Source: Ignavibacterium sp. (GTDB taxonomy: Bacteria > Zixibacteria > MSB-5A5 > GN15 > PGXB01). From it: 62,654 nt of DNA. Position 1 is the first letter of the stretch. Every line of letters starts with the position of its first letter. Where the stretch lies: contig DYGG01000015.1 of NCBI GenBank assembly GCA_020724775.1, forward strand, positions 1-62,654, in the 5' to 3' direction. A program made the position numbers and the translations under genes. Positions 1-8,832 of the stretch are shown one piece after another. The notes under the pieces are model-generated. The model saw only the letters and a list, made by a program, of their open reading frames with translations, had not been told where the DNA came from and did no database searches.

Positions 1-10
1 TAACACAAAA

Positions 11-42
11 ACAAAGGACAGTCCCGAAAAACTGCCCTTTGT
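11..42. other. Imperfect hairpin with CCCGAAAA loop
   Basis: Positions 11-22 pair with 31-42 over 12 positions with one mismatch, around the 8-nt loop CCCGAAAA. The right arm is the start of a 23-nt element that recurs at 35448-35470. The loop resembles that of the hairpin behind fumC (17541-17567). It looks like the 3' end of a transcript entering from outside the window. There is no U-tract, so a classic terminator is not shown. Confidence 0.45.
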
Positions 43-53
43 CATCAGTCTGA
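31..53. repeat. 23-nt dispersed element, copy 1
   Basis: This 23-nt sequence (ACTGCCCTTTG at its left end, CAGTCTGA at its right end) is identical to 35448-35470. In both places it directly abuts a strong hairpin. Here that hairpin is GCGAAC/GTTCGC at 54-59 and 66-71. The identity is seen directly; a 3'-UTR or transcript-end role is inferred. Confidence 0.6.
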
Positions 54-71
54 GCGAACCCATGTGTTCGC

Positions 72-580
72 CCATTGTTAACTTTCTCCCCAATCAAGAG
101 CATAATGTCCGTTCTTAGCATAGAGCCCTAAAGAGGAATGGCAATAATTGATGTGCCAACTTGCCATGGCCCCCGCTGCCTCACCCACCTGGTGGGTTTT
201 TCCTCTATCGCTACAATTCATCGATTCCATAACCAATATCCGTATCCAGATTCCTGTCCAATCCGCAAAATCACCATCGAATCACCGCTGATTGTACAAG
301 AAAGGTATATAGAGAGGTGAACATACGATAGATTGTCATCTTAAAAGCCACCCACCGTCTCCGCTTGTCATTCCCGAAATCGACAGCAGCACTTCTATGT
401 TAAACAGCCACTTACAAATCTTTAGGTTAGGAATATCGCCCTTGCGGAAACCACACAATTTCCTCTCTCGCAGAAGATTGACAGATAGAAAAAAGGATAA
501 ACGGCACTCTTAAAATCAAAACGAATACGAACCTATTACATGCTGCGGCCCAACAACTTACACTTCTTAACGGATGCCCC
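72..580. other. No supported gene; terminator-like palindrome at 183-197
   Basis: I find no convincing coding sequence here. A 60-codon frame at 138-320 has no ribosome binding site and a composition unlike its neighbours. A 15-nt palindrome (ACCCACC T GGTGGGT, 183-197) followed by five T's could be a weak plus-strand terminator. The rest is AT-rich sequence downstream of the minus-strand pcm gene. Confidence 0.4.
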
Positions 581-1315
581 TTACCTCTTCTGAACCTCCC
601 CCGTCATCGGCACAAACCGGACCGGAATAATCGACTGTTTCACTATCCCCTCTTCATTCTTGGTCACCAGATAAAGTTCCTGCGACAGGTCACCCACCGG
701 TATTACCAGACGGCCCCCTGTCTTCAACTGGTCGATAAGAGGTTGCGGAATCTTGGGAGCCGCCGCCGTAACTATGACCGCATCAAACGGCGCCGTCTCG
801 GGCCACCCCTGATAACCGTCTCCGGCCCGAACGAAAATATTCTTGTAGCCCAGCGAATCGAGTATCTCCGCCGCTTTCTCTGCCAGCGGTGTGACGATTT
901 CTATTGTGTAAACCGAGTCGGCAATCTCTCCCAGCACTGCCGCCTGATATCCCGAACCGGTGCCGATTTCCAGTACCTTAGATATCGAATCGATACCGAG
1001 AAGTTCCGTCATTATGGCGACAATATATGGCTGCGAGATTGTCTGGCTGTGCCCTATCGGCAGGGGACCGTCACTATAGGCACGCTCCCTCTCCTCCTTC
1101 GGCACAAAAAGATGCCGCGGTATCCTGCGCATCGCCTCTATGACATTCTTGTCGGCGATTCCGCGGGCGATAATCTGATTGTCCACCATCTTCTGACGCC
1201 GCAGATGATACAGCGAATCGGCGCCATCGGTTTCCGATTGACCGCCGCAGGAGCCGAAAAGAAACATCATACTCAAATATATATAAATCGTCCGTTTTTT
1301 ACGCCAGATTTTCAT
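581..1315 (-). CDS. pcm: Protein-L-isoaspartate O-methyltransferase, putative lipoprotein
   Basis: This is a 244-residue PCMT that transfers a methyl group from S-adenosylmethionine to L-isoaspartyl residues, starting repair of damaged proteins. The SAM-binding VLEIGTGSGYQA motif, the family segment GHSQTISQPYIVA and the late GGRLVIPVG segment are all present. Unusually, about 28 residues precede the enzyme: a basic start, a hydrophobic stretch and FGSC, which reads as a signal peptide with a lipobox. The mature enzyme would then sit outside the cytoplasm. No Shine-Dalgarno sequence is visible. A perfect TTGACA (minus strand, 1344-1349) lies where transcription could start at or very near the ATG. 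The enzyme family is certain; the exported location is inferred. Confidence 0.9.
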   Translation of the reverse strand: MKIWRKKRTIYIYLSMMFLFGSCGGQSETDGADSLYHLRRQKMVDNQIIARGIADKNVIEAMRRIPRHLFVPKEERERAYSDGPLPIGHSQTISQPYIVAIMTELLGIDSISKVLEIGTGSGYQAAVLGEIADSVYTIEIVTPLAEKAAEILDSLGYKNIFVRAGDGYQGWPETAPFDAVIVTAAAPKIPQPLIDQLKTGGRLVIPVGDLSQELYLVTKNEEGIVKQSIIPVRFVPMTGEVQKR

Positions 1316-1351
1316 AATGGTAATTTCGCGGTAATCCGCGCTTTGTCAATA

Positions 1352-1639
1352 CTAAAAGGTGATATGGTTTATCTCTTTGAGCCAAAGACGCACCAGCCCG
1401 TCGATTTTCGGGTCTATACTTTCCGCCAGACGGCCTGTCTTGAGAGTTTCCAGATAGATGGCGATTCCCCGCTTGGTATCATCGACCGTCAACGTGACAT
1501 TTTCTGTCTCAAGAAGCCGGTCGCGGTACTGGATGGTGAGGCGAATCAACTTGCCGAACACGGCAAACGACTCCGAGGAGATATACCCCTCATCCTTGAG
1601 CATCTTACCGAAAAACAGCCGCAGGTCTTCCTGGTCCAT
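1352..1639 (-). CDS. Conserved-looking small protein of unknown function
   Basis: A 95-residue, leucine-rich, charged and probably helical protein with no signal peptide or membrane segment and no motif I recognise. It lies 36 nt upstream of pcm on the same strand and may be co-transcribed with it. A TATAAT box on the minus strand (1666-1671) lies about 27 nt upstream of the ATG, supporting a real transcript, although the -35 box is weak. No strong ribosome binding site is seen. The amino-acid pattern looks natural, so I call it a gene with moderate confidence. Confidence 0.6.
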   Translation of the reverse strand: MDQEDLRLFFGKMLKDEGYISSESFAVFGKLIRLTIQYRDRLLETENVTLTVDDTKRGIAIYLETLKTGRLAESIDPKIDGLVRLWLKEINHITF

Positions 1640-1736
1640 CGGGGTTCCGCCAATTCGATTCTTATATTATACGATAAGAGATTGCCGCTTGGAATCCAAG
1701 CCGATTTTCACCCGACCGGACCGACAAAAAAACCGA

Positions 1737-1764
1737 TTGACAGATTTACAATTAAACATAGAAT
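1737..1764 (+). promoter_or_regulatory. Sigma70-type promoter of the lipoprotein gene
   Basis: TTGACA (1737-1742), a 16-nt spacer, then TAGAAT (1759-1764). It lies about 58 nt upstream of the ATG at 1822, which has a good AGGGAGGT ribosome binding site at 1811-1818. An intact promoter and ribosome binding site in front of a broken reading frame suggest the interruption is recent, or is read through. Confidence 0.6.
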
Positions 1765-1821
1765 TATAGTAGAACGTCCATATTTTCAGGTAATATGGCC
1801 AGGGCAAATAAGGGAGGTATC

Positions 1822-2937
1822 ATGAAAAGGCTTTGGGTCTATTTAATACCGTCAATACTGTTTCTTTCCTGCGGCGAGGAAAAGATTACTAAAAGTGACT
1901 TTTCAGCGCCGCACTATCCGCTTCTGAATGAGCCGCTGGTGCTGAAGGTCTCAAATCGCATTCAGCCGGTCAGCATCGACAGTAATATTTACACATTCGA
2001 CATGAGCTAGGATTCTTTGGTAAGAAACGGGGAAATGAATGACCTTCAATTATTCTATGCGTCCATAACCTCCTGCGACGATGAGAACCAGATCCATGAT
2101 TTTTCTCGCGGAGCATATAGAGCGTTTTCACCGACTTTTCGTTACGATGCATGTTTTCACGCCCCGACACCTCAATTTCATCTGCTTAGCGGGCACGGCA
2201 TTGCCGCTTTAGATTGCCTTGACGAGGATAAGAAAATGCTGGTGCGACCCACCCGGTTTTCGTCCGGCTTTGCTGTGCGCGCGGTTCAGTTGCATCATTC
2301 TTACCGACCGATTCCCGTTGTTCATGACAGCGGGTTTGGATTCTATTCGATAGCGGATGACGGAGAAAGTTACTGGCTGATTCCGGAACGGGGCGATGAA
2401 CTTATGCGCCTGGCATATTCCGGGGATTTCCTCACCGGCATTCCTATGCCAGAGCCCGAAATGGAGCAGGTAGCCTTTGATGGCGAATCTCTTTGGGTCA
2501 CCGATTCCAAACGATGTTACCGCCTCTCTTTGACCGGAGAACTGCAAGGCAGTTTCCACTGGCGTCAACTCGACCCCGGGCCGATCGCGGCTGTTGGAAA
2601 TAATATGTACATGGTGCGTCGTATAGGCCCCATTTCACATATGTATTCTATCGACATCCCGGCATCCTTCGCCGCCGACAGCGCCGTGGGCGATTTTCAA
2701 TTCACGATATATAGCGAAGTTCATTCCCTTGCCCGGGCCGGTTCCCATTTTGTTGTCGGCATTCCGGACAGTGCGCGAATAATTAATGACTCCGGCATGG
2801 TTATGGCATCATACTGCTGGAATGTCAGTTTCCCTATGGCAATCTCCTATTACAATGGGATTCTGAGCGTCCTCTGCATGGGTCCGTCAGATTTACTGGC
2901 ATTCGACCAGGTCATCGCCCGCTTCCTAATACCTTGA
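1822..2937 (+). pseudogene. Lipoprotein with propeller-like C-terminal part, interrupted by in-frame TAG
   Basis: The frame starts at ATG 1822 behind AGGGAGGT and encodes a lipoprotein signal (about 18 residues ending LFLSC). It stops at TAG 2008-2010 after 62 codons, then stays open in the same frame to 2937 (about 309 further codons). The downstream part has recurring short units such as DDGESYWLIP and FDGESLWVTD, like a beta-propeller or SMP-30-type repeat protein. The signal peptide is in the first part and the folded domain in the second, so one ancestral gene is the simplest reading. A separate start at TTG 2017 would lack both a signal and a clear ribosome binding site. A nonsense mutation, a sequencing error and programmed readthrough all remain possible. 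Confidence 0.7.
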
Positions 2938-2993
2938 AATTCAAGAACGGGGGAGAATGAAACTTCGGCAGTTGACTCCTGTATAAACTCGGC

Positions 2994-4382
2994 TCAAGCC
3001 TCTTTGATAGCCCCTATCAGGTCCAGTATAGCCTTTTTGCCATCGGCGAATAGCATCAGGGTATTGTCCAGCGCGAAAAGCGGGTTGGGGATGCCGGCAA
3101 AACCGGGACTTAAAGAGCGTTTAATGACAATTACGGTGCGGGCTTTGTCGACGTCAATAATCGGCATACCGGCGATTGGAGAATGCGGGTCAGTGCGCGC
3201 CACCGGGTTGACGACGTCATTTGCGCCCAATATTATCGCTGCATCGGCCGTCTCGATGGTCGAATTTACTTCATCCATCTCTTTCAACTTATCGTACGCG
3301 ATATTGGCTTCCGCCAGTAGCACATTCATATGTCCCGGCATTCTTCCTGCCACCGGGTGGATGGCAAATTCGACCTCGACTCCTTTCGATTCGAGAAGGT
3401 TAGTCAGGTCACGCACGGCATGCTGGGCTTGCGAGACAGCCATTCCGTAACCGGGGACTATGACTACCCGACGGGCGCTGTCAAGAACCATGGCTACTTC
3501 TTCCGGCGAAGTTGCCTTGATTTTTCCGGCATAGACTTCGTCACTTGAAGGAGTGGAAGAGGTTGGTCCCAAAACGCCGAAAAGCACCGTCAACCAGCTT
3601 CGATTCATCGCACGGCACATGATATCGGTCAGAATAATTCCGGAGGCGCCGACCAGAGAACCGGCAATAATAAGCACATTGTTGTTCAGCACAAAACCGG
3701 CAGCGGCTCCGGCAAGACCGGAGTAGGAGTTTAGCAGGGCTATCACCACCGGCATATCAGCGCCGCCGATAGGTATAGTCAGCAGAATTCCCAGAATCGA
3801 GGCGATGCCGACCAGCGCCCAGTAAGGCCAGTACACTGATGGCTCCAGCACGATATATACGCCGCAGGCGATGGCGGCGGCGCCGAGAAGTATATCTAAA
3901 GTATGCAGTCCCTTGAAATGAATCGCCTTTTCCGATATTACGCCTTGAAGTTTCCCGAAGGCGACCAGGCTTCCCCAGAATGTCACCGAACCTATGATTC
4001 CGGTCGCGACGGTAGCAATGGTAAACTGGTCTGTCGGGGCGACACCGAGATAAATCGATTCGCCAAACGCGGCTCCCGCCACCAGAAGCGACGCAATCCC
4101 GCCGAACCCGTTCAGAAGAGCCACCATCTGCGGCATTCCGGTCATTTGTACTTTGTAAGCCAAAACGGCGCCAATCGCGGCGCCGACTATGAAACCGATT
4201 ATAATCAGTTCATAACTGATGATGCTGCGGTCAATCAAAGTCACAACAATCGCGAGCAGCATCCCCAGGGCGCCAAGAAGATTGCCCCGGACAGCCGTCC
4301 GCGGATGAGACAGCCCCTTAAGACCGAAAATGAAAAGAACCGACGCTATCAGATAGGCGAGATTTACAAGAACCGGAGACAT
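2994..4382 (-). CDS. pntB: NAD(P) transhydrogenase subunit beta
   Basis: This 462-residue subunit combines about eight to nine membrane helices in the first ~265 residues with a C-terminal NADP(H)-binding domain containing the VIVPGYGMAVSQAQHAV fingerprint. With PntA it couples hydride transfer between NADH and NADP+ to inward proton movement across the cytoplasmic membrane, making NADPH. Its length is typical of the family. It is the last gene of the three-gene pnt operon, starting 3 nt after the pntAB stop. It converges with the interrupted lipoprotein gene. Confidence 0.96.
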   Translation of the reverse strand: MSPVLVNLAYLIASVLFIFGLKGLSHPRTAVRGNLLGALGMLLAIVVTLIDRSIISYELIIIGFIVGAAIGAVLAYKVQMTGMPQMVALLNGFGGIASLLVAGAAFGESIYLGVAPTDQFTIATVATGIIGSVTFWGSLVAFGKLQGVISEKAIHFKGLHTLDILLGAAAIACGVYIVLEPSVYWPYWALVGIASILGILLTIPIGGADMPVVIALLNSYSGLAGAAAGFVLNNNVLIIAGSLVGASGIILTDIMCRAMNRSWLTVLFGVLGPTSSTPSSDEVYAGKIKATSPEEVAMVLDSARRVVIVPGYGMAVSQAQHAVRDLTNLLESKGVEVEFAIHPVAGRMPGHMNVLLAEANIAYDKLKEMDEVNSTIETADAAIILGANDVVNPVARTDPHSPIAGMPIIDVDKARTVIVIKRSLSPGFAGIPNPLFALDNTLMLFADGKKAILDLIGAIKEA

Positions 4383-4385
4383 ATT

Positions 4386-4667
4386 TTAATCTTTCTTCTT
4401 GAACATTTTCAGCATTCTGTCGGTCACCAGAAAACCGCCGACCACATTGATAGTGGCAAATACTACCGCCGCGACACCGAGAACGGCTGTGAGAGTCGTA
4501 TGTTTGGTGCCGGCCGAAAGTATCGCGCCAATGATGGTTATTCCCGAGATGGCGTTTGAACCCGACATCAGGGGTGTGTGAAGTATCGGCGGGACCTTGG
4601 TGATAACTTCAAATCCGACAAAAATCGCCAGCACGAAAACTGTCAATATCATGATGAAGAATTCCAT
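4386..4667 (-). CDS. pntAB: NAD(P) transhydrogenase subunit alpha, membrane part
   Basis: A 93-residue, almost wholly hydrophobic protein with three predicted membrane helices. It matches the small membrane half of the split alpha subunit seen in many bacteria (alpha-2). Residues such as THTPLMSGSNAISG-like HTPLMSGSNAISG are typical of the proton-channel domain. Its ATG overlaps the pntAA stop codon by one base (TAATG), so the two are translationally coupled. Confidence 0.95.
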   Translation of the reverse strand: MEFFIMILTVFVLAIFVGFEVITKVPPILHTPLMSGSNAISGITIIGAILSAGTKHTTLTAVLGVAAVVFATINVVGGFLVTDRMLKMFKKKD

Positions 4668-5875
4668 TATGCCTCCTTATTTGCCGATGATGGCGACGGC
4701 ATATTTAGAAGTTGACGAATTTGCGAATGCACGATTTCTCCGTCACGAGTGAGCATCGTCTCCCGGGTGATTTCGTCATTCATATCCAGCGTCATCTTTC
4801 CCTTCTTCACCAGGTGCGAAAGGAAAGTAGCGATATTTTTACCGAACATCTGACTGGCATGGAATGGAATGGTGGAGGCAATGTTCACCGGACCGATGAT
4901 TGTAATACCATTTACAACTAAAGCTTCCGCCGGTTTGGTCAGTTCGCAATTGCCTCCCTTTTCGGCGGCGAGGTCCACTATTACCGAACCGGGCGCCATC
5001 CCTTTGGCCATCTCGGCCGTTATCAAAATGGGGGATTTCTTTCCGGGAACGAGCGCCGTAGTAATCACCACATTGCTTTCGGCGATAACTTTCGCCATTA
5101 ATTCCCGCTGTTTGCGATAAAACTCTTCACCCATCGCTTTGGCATAACCACCTTTATCTTCGGCGCCGGTCGCTTCCAGCGGCAGTTCGACAAATTTCGC
5201 CCCCAGGCTTTCTACCTGTTCCTTTACGGCAGGACGGATATCATATCCCTTGACAATGGCTCCCAATCTTCGGGAGGTGGCGATTGCCTGAAGCCCCGCT
5301 ACTCCGGCGCCAATCACAAATACGTGCGCCGGCGATATCGTCCCCGCGGCTGTCATCAACATCGGAAATATTTTCGGCAGCGCCTCCGCCGCCAGGATGA
5401 CCGCCTTGTACCCGGCAATGGTCGCCATCGAAGAGAGAACATCCATACTCTGCGCCCGGGTTATCCGGGGCATCAGTTCCAACGACAGGGCGGTAACTTT
5501 TCGCGCCGCCAATTCTTTGACCGCTTCCGGTTCGGCCAGCGGCTCGAACTGGGCAATTACAGTCTGTCCCGCGCGGTAAAGCGACAAGTCATCTTTCCCG
5601 GCGACCGGATTCGCTCCTAAGCCGCGAACATGCAAGACAATATCGGCTTTCTCAAAGAGGGACCGACGGTCCTCAACTATGTTAGCCCCTTTCTCCCTAT
5701 ATTGCTCGTCAGAAAATCCGGCTTCGCTGCCGGCTCCCGACTCGACCAGAATATTCATCCCGTTCTTAATAAGGGATGGCAGAGTATCCGGAGTAAGGGC
5801 GACTCGTCTCTCTCCGGGGTAACTCTCCTTCGCAACCGCTGCCGTTATTTTGGCAGTAGATACATTATCAGTCAT
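4667..5875 (-). CDS. pntAA: NAD(P) transhydrogenase subunit alpha, NAD-binding part
   Basis: This 402-residue soluble subunit binds NAD(H). It has the alanine dehydrogenase/PntA fold, shown by the N-terminal KESYPGERRVALTPDT segment and the dinucleotide-binding VIGAGVAGLQAIATSRRLGA segment near residue 190. Its size fits the split-alpha type, with the membrane part encoded separately downstream. It is the first gene of the pntAA-pntAB-pntB operon. The operon is divergent from the chemosensory operon across a 535-bp intergenic region. Confidence 0.96.
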   Translation of the reverse strand: MTDNVSTAKITAAVAKESYPGERRVALTPDTLPSLIKNGMNILVESGAGSEAGFSDEQYREKGANIVEDRRSLFEKADIVLHVRGLGANPVAGKDDLSLYRAGQTVIAQFEPLAEPEAVKELAARKVTALSLELMPRITRAQSMDVLSSMATIAGYKAVILAAEALPKIFPMLMTAAGTISPAHVFVIGAGVAGLQAIATSRRLGAIVKGYDIRPAVKEQVESLGAKFVELPLEATGAEDKGGYAKAMGEEFYRKQRELMAKVIAESNVVITTALVPGKKSPILITAEMAKGMAPGSVIVDLAAEKGGNCELTKPAEALVVNGITIIGPVNIASTIPFHASQMFGKNIATFLSHLVKKGKMTLDMNDEITRETMLTRDGEIVHSQIRQLLNMPSPSSANKEA

Positions 5876-6410
5876 ATGATTTGCTCAACGGATAGAACCG
5901 ATTGACAATGAATTGGTTTCCAATTTTTCCACTCACGCCATTTTTTGCAAGATATTCTTCGATTATACGCTCTATTTTATGGAAATTCGAAAAATTTCCC
6001 CGCCTCCGGTTGTTTTTGGCAGTTAAGTTAATAAAGTCCAATTTCTTACGCAACCAAAAAATGATTAAAAGATCGGGATTCCTTTTAGGTCAGTTGCGAA
6101 AGTAAGGATATTCCTGCTTTGTTCGCCAATAGCGCAATCTGCAATATTTTGGCATTTCAATTCAAAGATGATTCTATTCCGGTATCCGACCTTCAGGGTT
6201 TTATACTATTTTTATACAGTTTCAATCAAACCGCGCTCTCGGCTCTAAAGGGATTTCTCCGCAGGTCGATTAACCGTTAAGCGCTGTCGGAGAACCGGCG
6301 GCGACGACATTCTGAATTTTTGATAGTCCCTCTGACAGAACTATAAGGGGCTTTGTCAATGGACTGGGATGAGACAACTTCGGCAAGTTTCATTTTGGGG
6401 TGCCGTTTTT
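5876..6410. other. Divergent intergenic region between pnt and che operons
   Basis: An AT-rich region without a supported gene. It must hold the minus-strand pnt promoter and the plus-strand che promoter. The only convincing box pair I find is the che promoter at 6320-6347. The middle (about 5900-6240) is T/A-rich with no clear repeat or structured RNA that I can support. Confidence 0.5.
6320..6347 (+). promoter_or_regulatory. Probable promoter of the chemosensory operon
   Basis: TTGATA (6320-6325), a 16-nt spacer, then TATAAG (6342-6347). The expected start is near 6354, giving a leader of about 57 nt to the chosen cheA start at 6411. The boxes match sigma70 rather than the flagellar sigma28 consensus, so this operon does not look like a classical late-flagellar operon. 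Confidence 0.5.
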
Positions 6411-8792
6411 ATGGCTGTTGATTCACTGGAGAAAAAACTGGATATGCTGGCAGCCGAATTGGTGCTACTGAGCGTCGATGACCTTCCCGCCCTCGCCTGT
6501 CTGCATGAAAATTTCCTGCAACTGGCAAACGCCGGTCGTCAGTCGCACCCGGAATTCGCCAGGATTTGCCGGGATTGCTCCCTGATACTGGAAAAAATTG
6601 TCCTCAATGAAATAACTGATAAAGTCTCCCAGATAGAAAAAGTCGGTGACGCCATCAGCGTGTTGCAGAAAATTCTTCGGGACAACCGGGGAGGCTCAGA
6701 AATCGAACAACCCGTCAGATCTAATATCACCAACGCCGCTTCCCCCTGCGAAAACAATGCTGAATTAGATATTCCGCAAGATGATGACGTTGATAGAGTC
6801 GAGAATGGCGCGCCGGTGAGAATTGCAGGTAATGGTACAGGCAACGCCACCGAAACGGGCACCGAAAATGCGGAAGACCTGACGGTCAACCTGCAAAATA
6901 GCGACAGCGCCCTGCTCGCCGACTTTATCAATGAAGCGCGCGAGCATTGTGCCGTGGCAGAGCAGAAATTGATGGATATTGAAGCCGGCGCTGATATTGA
7001 AGGGGCTATCCACGCCATCTTCCGCAGTTTTCATACTATAAAAGGGGCCGCCGGATTTCTGGAATTGAAACCGATTCTGGTTCTGGCGCATGAGTCAGAA
7101 ACGGTCCTCGACCTGGCGCGCAAAGGGAGCCTGACTATTTCGGGGCAAATCGCCGACACCATTTTCGACGCTGTTGATGCCATGCGGAGTCTTCTTGAGG
7201 GGGTAGAAACCACCCTGAAACAGGATGGGTATTTTGATGGCTCCTCATTAACAGCCCCGCGTCTGGAAAGACTTCGCAAAATCATCGCCAACCCGGCCCA
7301 AGCCAATATGGCAGGTGCTTCCTCGCGGGTTGGCGACATTTTGATAGAAATGGGGGCGGTCTCGCAGCGCGAGATTGATACGGCGCTTTCCAAAAAAGAC
7401 AATCCCGATGAGAAACTGGGGGAGACCCTGGTCCGCCAGGGGCTGGTACCGGCGAAAGTGGTAGCGCACGCTCTTCGGGAACAGCAACAGACACGCTCCG
7501 ACAAAACACCGGCGGCGGTCAAAGAGATGGTCAAAATCGACACCGACCGTCTGGACCGCCTGGTGGACACTATCGGCGAACTGGTAATAGCCGAGTCGAT
7601 GGTCGGACAGGATGATGAGATTCTGAACATGGCTTCGCCCAAAATCGCCCGCAATATCTCGCATCTCAATAAAATCACCCGTGAATTGCAGGAGATGGGG
7701 ATGGCTACGCGGCTGGTGCCGGTGAAACCGACTTTTCAAAAACTGGCGCGGGCGGTGCGCGACCTGACCAAAAAGTCGGGGAAAGAAGTGGAACTGGCAA
7801 TTTTCGGGGAGGAAACCGAGGTTGACCGAAGCATCGTCGAAAATATCGGCGACCCCCTGATGTATATGATACGGAACGCTGTTGACCATGGCATAGAGAC
7901 TCCGGAAGAAAGGGTAATAGCGGGGAAAAGTCGGACCGGCAAAATCACCCTGCGCGCATATCATAAAGGGGGCAATATCTTCTTTGATATTGAAGATGAC
8001 GGGCGGGGATTGAATAAAGAGAAAATTCTGGAAAAGGCGAAAGAAAAAGGGCTGCTTGACTCGGAGCGGGAACTTTCTGACAAAGAGATTTTCGGGCTGA
8101 TTCTTCTGCCCGGTTTTTCCACGGCGTCGAAAGTGACTGACCTGTCGGGACGGGGAGTCGGGATGGATGTGGTTCGAAAAAATGTCGACGCCATGCGCGG
8201 ACATCTGGAGATAAACTCGACACCGGGAAAGGGAGCGCTTATTTCGATGAAACTGCCATTGACGCTGGCAATCATTGATGGCATGCTGGTCAAAGTGGAA
8301 AACGAAAGTTATATTGTTCCGACCCTTTCAATTGTGGAATCGCTGCGTCTTTCAAGGGAGATGATTAAGTCCGTTGTGGGTCGGGGAGAAATGGTTGACC
8401 TGCGCGGCGACCTGCTGACTCTGATACGGATTAGCGAACTATTCGGCATTTCTTATGACCCGGAAGACAACCGCCCGCAAACGGCGGTTGTTGTCGAAGA
8501 CGGTTTCAGGAGGGTAGGCCTGGTCGTGGATGAATTGCTGGGTCAGAGACAGACCGTAATCAAGAACCTTGGCAGAACATTCCGCGGCCAGAAATGGATC
8601 GCCGGCGGAGCGATTTTATCCAACGGTAATGTCGGGCTGATTCTGGATGTCGGGGGAATAATCAATCTTGCTGTCGAAGGAGACTGGCGCCGTGACGGCG
8701 GAGCGGAGATGAAGTTCTTGGCAAATGAAAGGAGTCGCGGCGCCCACTTATCGAAGGTCAAAGCGCCGGAATTATTGGCTCAAAATCAGTGA
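6411..8792 (+). CDS. cheA: Chemotaxis histidine kinase CheA with inserted MshEN-like domain
   Basis: CheA autophosphorylates and passes phosphate to CheY and CheB under receptor/CheW control. Counting from ATG 6411 (793 residues): a helical N-terminal extension (1-165), the Hpt domain (about 166-276) with phosphorylated His208 in SFHTIKGAAGF, an inserted MshEN/GspE-N-like segment (about 305-360, VGDILIEMG...LGETLVRQG), the dimerisation domain (372-437), the ATPase domain with N-box Asn489 and GRGVGMDVV at 580-588, and a CheW-like domain (about 625-757). An upstream in-frame ATG at 6369 adds 14 residues but lacks a ribosome binding site, whereas 6411 has GGGGTG 8 nt upstream. It is the first gene of the operon. 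The long extension and the inserted domain are unusual. Confidence 0.95.
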   Translation: MAVDSLEKKLDMLAAELVLLSVDDLPALACLHENFLQLANAGRQSHPEFARICRDCSLILEKIVLNEITDKVSQIEKVGDAISVLQKILRDNRGGSEIEQPVRSNITNAASPCENNAELDIPQDDDVDRVENGAPVRIAGNGTGNATETGTENAEDLTVNLQNSDSALLADFINEAREHCAVAEQKLMDIEAGADIEGAIHAIFRSFHTIKGAAGFLELKPILVLAHESETVLDLARKGSLTISGQIADTIFDAVDAMRSLLEGVETTLKQDGYFDGSSLTAPRLERLRKIIANPAQANMAGASSRVGDILIEMGAVSQREIDTALSKKDNPDEKLGETLVRQGLVPAKVVAHALREQQQTRSDKTPAAVKEMVKIDTDRLDRLVDTIGELVIAESMVGQDDEILNMASPKIARNISHLNKITRELQEMGMATRLVPVKPTFQKLARAVRDLTKKSGKEVELAIFGEETEVDRSIVENIGDPLMYMIRNAVDHGIETPEERVIAGKSRTGKITLRAYHKGGNIFFDIEDDGRGLNKEKILEKAKEKGLLDSERELSDKEIFGLILLPGFSTASKVTDLSGRGVGMDVVRKNVDAMRGHLEINSTPGKGALISMKLPLTLAIIDGMLVKVENESYIVPTLSIVESLRLSREMIKSVVGRGEMVDLRGDLLTLIRISELFGISYDPEDNRPQTAVVVEDGFRRVGLVVDELLGQRQTVIKNLGRTFRGQKWIAGGAILSNGNVGLILDVGGIINLAVEGDWRRDGGAEMKFLANERSRGAHLSKVKAPELLAQNQ

Positions 8793-8832
8793 CTGGTGAA
8801 ACTGCTGCGCATTCAACCAAAGGGAGAGATAA

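Noticed and set aside
138-320. 60-codon plus-strand frame
   Set aside because: It has no ribosome binding site, an odd residue composition, and the palindrome at 183-197 lies inside it.
743-1825. 360-codon plus-strand frame opposite pcm
   Set aside because: Antisense to the clear PCMT gene. The translation is rich in Arg/His/Cys as expected for a shadow frame.
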